Assembly: GCA_004020645.1 (NCBI GenBank)
Contig: SAQL01000034.1
Coordinates: 1 to 64,000, forward strand
Source: Mesorhizobium sp.
GTDB lineage: Bacteria > Pseudomonadota > Alphaproteobacteria > Rhizobiales > Rhizobiaceae
DNA: 64,000 nucleotides
Direction: 5' to 3'
This document shows, in pieces, positions 59,334 through 64,000 of this stretch (positions within the stretch are counted from its first letter, which is position 1; each line of letters begins with the position of its first letter). A program made the translations under genes and the position numbers. Below the pieces are notes generated by a model, which was not told the origin of the DNA, searched no databases, and saw nothing but the letters and a program-made list of their open reading frames with translations.

Positions 59334-60611
59334 ATGAAAGCAAAGAGACGGTTTTTCGAGGAGCCCCTGGCTCAGGCGGATCCTGACCTGGCACGTTGCA
59401 TCTCGGCAGACGAGTCGAGGCAACGAAGTCAGGTGGAATTGATCGCCCCCAAGAATTACATGAGTAAAGCGGTTCGTGAAGCAATGGCATCGATGGTGGT
59501 ATTCACCACCGTTGAGGGCTATCCGGGAAAACGGTATCACGCTGGTGTCGAAAACGTCGATGACATTGAACGCCTTGCCATAGAGCGAGCCAAGGCGATG
59601 TTCGGTGCAGGACACGCAAATGTGCAGCCCCATTCTGGTAGCCAAGCTAACCAGGCAGTGTACTTTGCTTTACTCACGCCCGGAGACACAGTGTTGAGTA
59701 TGGACCTTGCCTCGGGGGGGCACTTGAGCCATGGATTTAAGTCCAACTTGTCCGGTCGCTGGTTCAAGACAATATCATACGGGACAACACCTGAGGGGTT
59801 CATCGACTACGATACGATGGAACAGCTCGCTCGCGAGCACCGTCCCAAGCTCATTATTGTAGGCGGCTCATCCTATCCTCGTGCTATCGATTTTCCTAAG
59901 GTGTCAAAAATCGCTGCGCAGGTTGGAGCAGTCACACTCGCCGATGTATCCCACTTTTCCGGATTGATAGCTGCAAAAGAGTATCCGAGCCCATTTCCTC
60001 ACATGGACCTGGTAACCACAACGACGAACAAAAATCTACGCGGGCCGAGGGGAGGCCTGATAATGTCTCGCGACGCGGCTTTTGGTAAGAAAATCGATTC
60101 AGCGGTATTCCCCGGCATTCAAGGCGGGCCGCTCCCCGACGTTATTGCCGCCAAGGCCGCCTGTTTCGGTGAAGCCCTTAAGCCCGAGTTTACCGAATAC
60201 GCTAGACGGGTGCTGAGCTGCGCGCGAACTCTGGCGAGCGGCTTGAGCGCACGGGGGTTCAAAATCGTCACAGGGGGGACAGATACGCCATTCACGATGG
60301 TTGACCTCAGAACGCGTGGGCTGACAGGCGATGTCGCGCAGAAGGCATTGGAAGCTCATGGCGTGACAACGAACCGCAATCTTGTGCCACAAGACAGGGA
60401 GCCACCGAATGTCACCTCGGGGCTCCGGATGGGAACGTCCGCAATTGCAGCTCGTGGAATGGCTGATCCGGAAGCATCTGAACTGGCAGAGATCATTGCC
60501 AACGTTTTAGATCGACTTGCAGCGAATCCAGGCCAAGGGCTGGAAATCGACGTAACCATTGCCGAACGAGTGTCGACCCTGGCGCAAACGTTCCCGCTAT
60601 ACCCCACCTAA
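59334..60611 (+). CDS. Divergent serine hydroxymethyltransferase-like PLP enzyme
   Basis: 425 residues from ATG 59334, preceded by GGGAG. SHMT architecture throughout: NVQPHSGSQANQAVYFALL, ASGGHLSHG, the PLP lysine in TTTTNKNLRGPRGG and VTSGLRMGTSAIAARG. Active-site positions depart from housekeeping GlyA: ELIASEN becomes ELIAPKN, RYYGGCEYVD becomes RYHAGVENVD, and THK becomes TNK. So it probably uses a modified substrate, for example alpha-methylserine/D-alanine or a serine analogue, rather than glycine/serine alone. IS110 debris begins right after its stop. Confidence 0.82.
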   Translation: MKAKRRFFEEPLAQADPDLARCISADESRQRSQVELIAPKNYMSKAVREAMASMVVFTTVEGYPGKRYHAGVENVDDIERLAIERAKAMFGAGHANVQPHSGSQANQAVYFALLTPGDTVLSMDLASGGHLSHGFKSNLSGRWFKTISYGTTPEGFIDYDTMEQLAREHRPKLIIVGGSSYPRAIDFPKVSKIAAQVGAVTLADVSHFSGLIAAKEYPSPFPHMDLVTTTTNKNLRGPRGGLIMSRDAAFGKKIDSAVFPGIQGGPLPDVIAAKAACFGEALKPEFTEYARRVLSCARTLASGLSARGFKIVTGGTDTPFTMVDLRTRGLTGDVAQKALEAHGVTTNRNLVPQDREPPNVTSGLRMGTSAIAARGMADPEASELAEIIANVLDRLAANPGQGLEIDVTIAERVSTLAQTFPLYPT

Positions 60612-61432
60612 CCAGTGGGGCAAATTAGCGTGTGCGTTGTCGATGCAAGCGGCAAGATCGTTCGCCAGAGCAAGGTGGCCAGCGAGCCGGAGGCATTGAT
60701 CGCCTGGTTTGCCTCGCTCGGCTTTGACCTTGTGCGGATCGGGCTGGAGACCGGCCCGCTGTCGCAATGGCTCTACGCGGCAATGCGGCAAGCGGGACTG
60801 GCGGTCGAACTGCTGGAGACGCGGCAACGACGCGCGCGGAATCGCGCAGCTGATGCGGCTGGGCTGGTTCCGACCGGTGCATTGCAAGTCGCTGGCAGCA
60901 CAAGAGTTGCGGGCGGTGCTGACGGCACGCAAGCTCATCCAATCGAAGCTGAGAGACGTCGAGAAAAGTGTGCGCGGCATTTTGCGTGGCTTCGGGCTGA
61001 AGGTCGGCAAGACGACGCCGCGCGGCTTTGCCGGACGCATCCACGAGCTGGTGGTCGGCCATGCGAACCTGAAGATGGTCGCCGCGGGACTGCTTTCGGT
61101 GCACGCCGTGATCTTGCGCGAGTTCCAGGCTTTCGAGAAAAAGGTTCGCGCGCTGGTGCGCCTCGATGCCAGAGCTAGGCGGTTGATGTCGACGCCGGGG
61201 GGTCGGTCCGATCGTCGCGCTCATCGCATCAGCAAGATCGGCGATGCTGCGGTACGACGGCGCTCTATGAGGCCGCCCACATCATGCTGGTGAAGCCGCT
61301 CAAGGGCTGCACACAGCTCAAAAGCTGGGCGATGCGGATCGCCCGACGCGCCGGAATGAAGAAGGCCAAAGTGGCGCTCGCGTGCAAGCTTGCGGTCATG
61401 CAGCCGAGGCACTGGCGTGGACGCGGACGGTG
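60612..61432 (+). pseudogene. Degraded IS110-family transposase
   Basis: Starts mid-gene at a VGQISVCVVDASGKIV segment and continues with RIGLETGPLSQWLY. A deletion near 60825 (LLETRQ joined directly to NDARGIAQL) shifts the frame. A second defect occurs near 61195, after RRLMSTPGG, and the end is rearranged. A third IS110 relative in the window, distinct from the intact one. Confidence 0.8.
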
Positions 61433-61548
61433 ATGACGAAACTCGGGCTGACAGTACGCCTCCGGCGAGGGCCGCCTTGCGCGAGCATGTTACGATAGCG
61501 AGGCTGCGCTCTTAAGGTCGTCCTTACGAGCGTAGTTAGCAGCACAGC

Positions 61549-61902
61549 ATGAGGCATGTGACGTTATTGACCGGGCCGGAGCGGCGGCGTCGTTGGAGTG
61601 AAGCGGATCAGCGCCGGATACTGGCCGCGGCATTCGCGCCCGGGGCCACAGTGGTGGCGGTGGCGCGTCAGTACGATGTCGCGACCAGCCTGATCTATAA
61701 GTGGCGCCGCGCGGTGAGAGCCCGCGAGACGGGCTTTGCCGAAGTTGTCGTGGCTCCCGATGAGCCTGTCGCCGTTTCGCGACCGGCGGCATCCCCAGCG
61801 GTGATCGAGCTGGAGATCGCCGGCAAGGTGCGGTTGCGGATTCCACTGAGCACACCGCCAACACTGGCGGCGGCGATGGTGAAGGCGCTGGGTGTTTCAT
61901 GA
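61549..61902 (+). CDS. tnpA: IS66 accessory protein TnpA
   Basis: 117 residues with an N-terminal HTH (SEADQRRILAAAFAPGATV, then ARQYDVATSLIYKWRR), as in IS66 OrfA. Its stop overlaps the tnpB start by four bases (61899-61902). Required for IS66 transposition along with TnpB and TnpC. Confidence 0.88.
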   Translation: MRHVTLLTGPERRRRWSEADQRRILAAAFAPGATVVAVARQYDVATSLIYKWRRAVRARETGFAEVVVAPDEPVAVSRPAASPAVIELEIAGKVRLRIPLSTPPTLAAAMVKALGVS

Positions 61903-62246
61903 TCCCGGTTCCGAGCCAGGTGCGGATCTGGTTGGCGGTCGGCCGGACCGATATGCGTCGCGGGATGCAAGGCCTCGCTCTGCAGGTTCAGGAGACGTTG
62001 GGCCGGGACCCGCATGCCGGCGATCTTTATGTCTTCCGCGGCCGCAGCGGCAATCTGATCAAGATCATCTGGCATGATGGGCTCGGCATGTCGCTGTATG
62101 CAAAACGGCTCGAGAAGGGCCGGTTTCTATGGCCGTCGCCGGCGGACGGTACGGTTTCCATATCTCCGGCGCAGCTCGCCTACCTGCTCGACGGCATCGA
62201 TTGGCGCAACCCGCGTCACACGTTCCGCCCCCAGCGCGCGGGCTGA
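61899..62246 (+). CDS. tnpB: IS66 accessory protein TnpB
   Basis: 115 residues with the IS66 OrfB (PF05717) core: VWLAVGRTDMRRGMQGL, the GDLYVFRGRSGNLIKI strand and GLGMSLYAKRLEKGRF. Here IS66 Orf2, not the RNA-guided TnpB nuclease. Confidence 0.92.
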   Translation: MIPVPSQVRIWLAVGRTDMRRGMQGLALQVQETLGRDPHAGDLYVFRGRSGNLIKIIWHDGLGMSLYAKRLEKGRFLWPSPADGTVSISPAQLAYLLDGIDWRNPRHTFRPQRAG

Positions 62247-62312
62247 GTTTTTCTTTGAGTTTGCGGCATTTTCCGCGAGTCAGCGGACGCATTTTATGAT
62301 TCACTCCAGGGC

Positions 62313-63989
62313 ATGGTTGCCACCGCCCAGGATGCTGTTCCGGACGATATCGGCGCGCTGAGAGCAGCGCTGACCGCGGCGTTGGCCAGAGCCGAAGACG
62401 AGGCGGCGCGCGCTGCGCTGGTCGAGGCCGAACTGGCGGTCGCCAGGGCCAAGGCATCGGATGATGCGGCGCTGATCGCGCATCAGCATCTGACGATCCG
62501 GAAGCTGCAGCGGGCGCTGCATGGTCAGAGTTCTGAACGCTCAGCCCGCCTGCACGACCAAATGGAGCTCACCTTCGAGGAGCTCGAGAGCACGGCGACG
62601 GAAGACGAGATCGCCGCCGAACAGGCCGCGGCCCGCACCACCGAGGTGGCGCCTTATGTGCGCAAACGACCGGCGCGCCAGCCATTTCCCGAGCATCTGC
62701 CGCGCGAACGCATGGTCGAGCCGGCGCCGACCGCTTGCCACTGCTGCGGCGGTCATCGGCTGCGCAAGCTGGGTGAGGACATCACCGAGACGCTGGAGGT
62801 GGTGCCGCGGCAATGGAAGGTGATCCAACATGTGCGGGAGAAGTTCACCTGCCGCGACTGCGAGGCGATCAGCCAGGCTCCGGCGCCGTTCCACGCCACC
62901 CCGCGCGGCTGGGCCGGTCCCGGCCTGCTGGCGATGATCCTGTTCGAGAAGTTCGGCCAGCATCAGCCGCTCAACCGCCAGGCCGAACGCTATGCCCGCG
63001 AAGGTGTGCCGCTCAGCCTGTCGACGCTCGCCGACCAGGTCGGCGCCGGCGCCGCGGCGCTGATGCCGCTGTTCAAGCGGCTCGAAGCCCATGTGCTGGC
63101 CGCTTCACGTCTGCACGGCGACGACACGACGGTGCCGGTCCTGGCCAAGGGCAAGACTGATACCGGCCGATTATGGACCTATGTGCGCGATGACCGACCG
63201 TTCGGCGGCGCCGATCCGCCGGCGGCGGTGTTCTATTATTCCCGCGATCGTCGAGGCGAACATCCCGCGGCGCATCTCGCCGGCTGGAGCGGCATTCTGC
63301 AGGCCGATGCCTTTGGCGGTTATGGCGAGCTCTATGCGACGGGTCGTCAGCCGACGCCTGTTCTGGAAGCCAGCTGTTGGGCTCACAGCCGGCGCAAAGT
63401 GTTCGAGCTGGCTGATATCGAAGCGGCGGCGCGCAAGAAGGCGCGCGGCGACAAGCCCAACCTGGTCTACCCGCTAGCGGTTGAAGCCGTGAAGCGCATC
63501 GATGCCCTGTTCGATATCGAGCGCGCGATCAAAGGCCTGTCGCCGGCCCAACGCCACGCCGTGCGCCAGGAGCGGAGCGTGCCGCTGGTCACCGAGCTCG
63601 AGCGCTGGATGATCGAGACGCGCGACAAGCTCTCGCGCGGGCACGACCTGACCAAGGCCTTCAACTACATGCTGCGCCGCTGGTCATCCTTCACCCGGTT
63701 CCTCGACGATGGCCGGATTTGCCTATCCAACAATGCAGCCGAGCGAGCCCTGCGCGGCATCGCTCTCGGAAGAAAGTCCTGGCTGTTCTGCGGTTCCGAT
63801 CGCGGCGGACAGCGCGCTGCCATTCTCTACAGCCTGATCGTCAGCACCAAGATGAACGATATCGACCCGCAGGCCTGGCTCGCCGACGTCCTCGCCCGAC
63901 TGCCCGCCTATCCGGCCCATCGGATCGATGATTTGCTGCCGTGGAATTGGAGATCCGCAAAACTGCGGCCCCAACCAGCTGCGGCCTGA
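62313..63989 (+). CDS. tnpC: IS66 transposase TnpC
   Basis: 558 residues. N-terminal leucine-zipper-like coiled coil, zinc-finger region (CHCCGGHRLRKLG and CRDCEAI), then the DDE domain: HGDDTTVPVLAKG, LQADAFGGYGELY and the C-terminal LSNNAAERALRGIALGRKSW carrying the Glu. Full length and apparently functional. Confidence 0.92.
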   Translation: MVATAQDAVPDDIGALRAALTAALARAEDEAARAALVEAELAVARAKASDDAALIAHQHLTIRKLQRALHGQSSERSARLHDQMELTFEELESTATEDEIAAEQAAARTTEVAPYVRKRPARQPFPEHLPRERMVEPAPTACHCCGGHRLRKLGEDITETLEVVPRQWKVIQHVREKFTCRDCEAISQAPAPFHATPRGWAGPGLLAMILFEKFGQHQPLNRQAERYAREGVPLSLSTLADQVGAGAAALMPLFKRLEAHVLAASRLHGDDTTVPVLAKGKTDTGRLWTYVRDDRPFGGADPPAAVFYYSRDRRGEHPAAHLAGWSGILQADAFGGYGELYATGRQPTPVLEASCWAHSRRKVFELADIEAAARKKARGDKPNLVYPLAVEAVKRIDALFDIERAIKGLSPAQRHAVRQERSVPLVTELERWMIETRDKLSRGHDLTKAFNYMLRRWSSFTRFLDDGRICLSNNAAERALRGIALGRKSWLFCGSDRGGQRAAILYSLIVSTKMNDIDPQAWLADVLARLPAYPAHRIDDLLPWNWRSAKLRPQPAAA

Positions 63990-64000
63990 TCATGCAGCGC

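Larger units (their letters stand above)
61549..63989 (+). mobile_element. IS66-family element (right end probably beyond window)
   Basis: tnpA, tnpB and tnpC in the standard order and spacing. The left end lies between 61433 and 61548; I could not identify its terminal repeat, and the right terminus falls at or beyond the window edge. Confidence 0.85.

Noticed and set aside
50362..60611. A D-cycloserine biosynthesis cluster
   Set aside because: A Ddl-like ligase and an arginine-modifying enzyme are shared themes. The hydroxyarginine hydrolase, O-ureidoserine synthase, epimerase and homoserine acetyltransferase of that pathway are absent, while a carbamoyltransferase and SHMT are present.
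61899..62246. TnpB as an RNA-guided OMEGA nuclease
   Set aside because: The gene name is shared, but this is the 115-residue IS66 Orf2 accessory protein without RuvC motifs.

Overview
The window looks like part of a symbiotic replicon of a Mesorhizobium-like alphaproteobacterium. The evidence is a complete repABC replication/partition operon with two parS palindromes and a counter-transcribed RNA, a giant SKWP-repeat type III effector of the rhizobial/plant-pathogen kind, NifA/sigma-54 promoters, and dense insertion sequences on a GC-rich background. It therefore reads as a repABC plasmid or megaplasmid accessory region rather than core chromosome. No rRNA, tRNA or CRISPR array was seen.

Layout. 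(1) 1-1354: tail of an operon with a tiny overlapping ORF and a beta-lactamase-fold serine hydrolase. (2) 2026-15734: a divergent DNA-processing, probably anti-phage, island. Leftward: a 1988-residue DUF4011/SF1 helicase-nuclease, a 69-residue protein and an SMC-like ATPase. Rightward: a YhaO/SbcD-like nuclease and a YhaN/SbcC-like ATPase. (3) 15957-18048: DUF1353 lipoprotein, a BRCT-protein N-terminal piece, a secreted-type thermonuclease and a YegP-like protein. (4) 18388-28985: IS6 and IS21 debris, then a ~2712-residue effector with SKWP repeats, an RNA-polymerase-like DFDGD motif and a C-terminal shikimate-kinase-like domain. An IS630 sits exactly in its stop codon. (5) 28985-33888: a DUF5615/DUF433 toxin-antitoxin pair, then ScpB-like and DUF1403 genes facing a frameshifted tyrosine recombinase. 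(6) 34001-37722: repCBA. (7) 37947-43303: an IS110 gene split by a group II intron, and an ISL3 element with target duplication. (8) 43312-49782: a decayed gene, two toxin-antitoxin systems, and a second, intact recombinase/DUF1403/ScpB module. (9) 50362-60611: a set of metabolic genes with two NifA-UAS plus sigma-54 promoters and a third sigma-54-like promoter: ATP-grasp ligase, LysR regulator, arginine deiminase, alanine racemase, carbamoyltransferase and a divergent serine hydroxymethyltransferase. (10) 60612-64000: IS110 debris and an IS66 element.

How the genes may work together. Region 9 is the most attractive candidate for an undescribed system. Racemase, SHMT-like enzyme, carbamoyltransferase, arginine deiminase and a D-Ala-D-Ala-ligase-like enzyme would suit synthesis of a carbamoylated and/or D-configured amino acid (or dipeptide) inside nitrogen-fixing nodules; the product is inferred, not shown. 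The second candidate is the twin tyrosine recombinase/DUF1403/ScpB module. Its two copies share a palindromic block just upstream of DUF1403, which points to a plasmid maintenance or recombination system with its own operator or recombination site. The third is the effector's polymerase-like motif.
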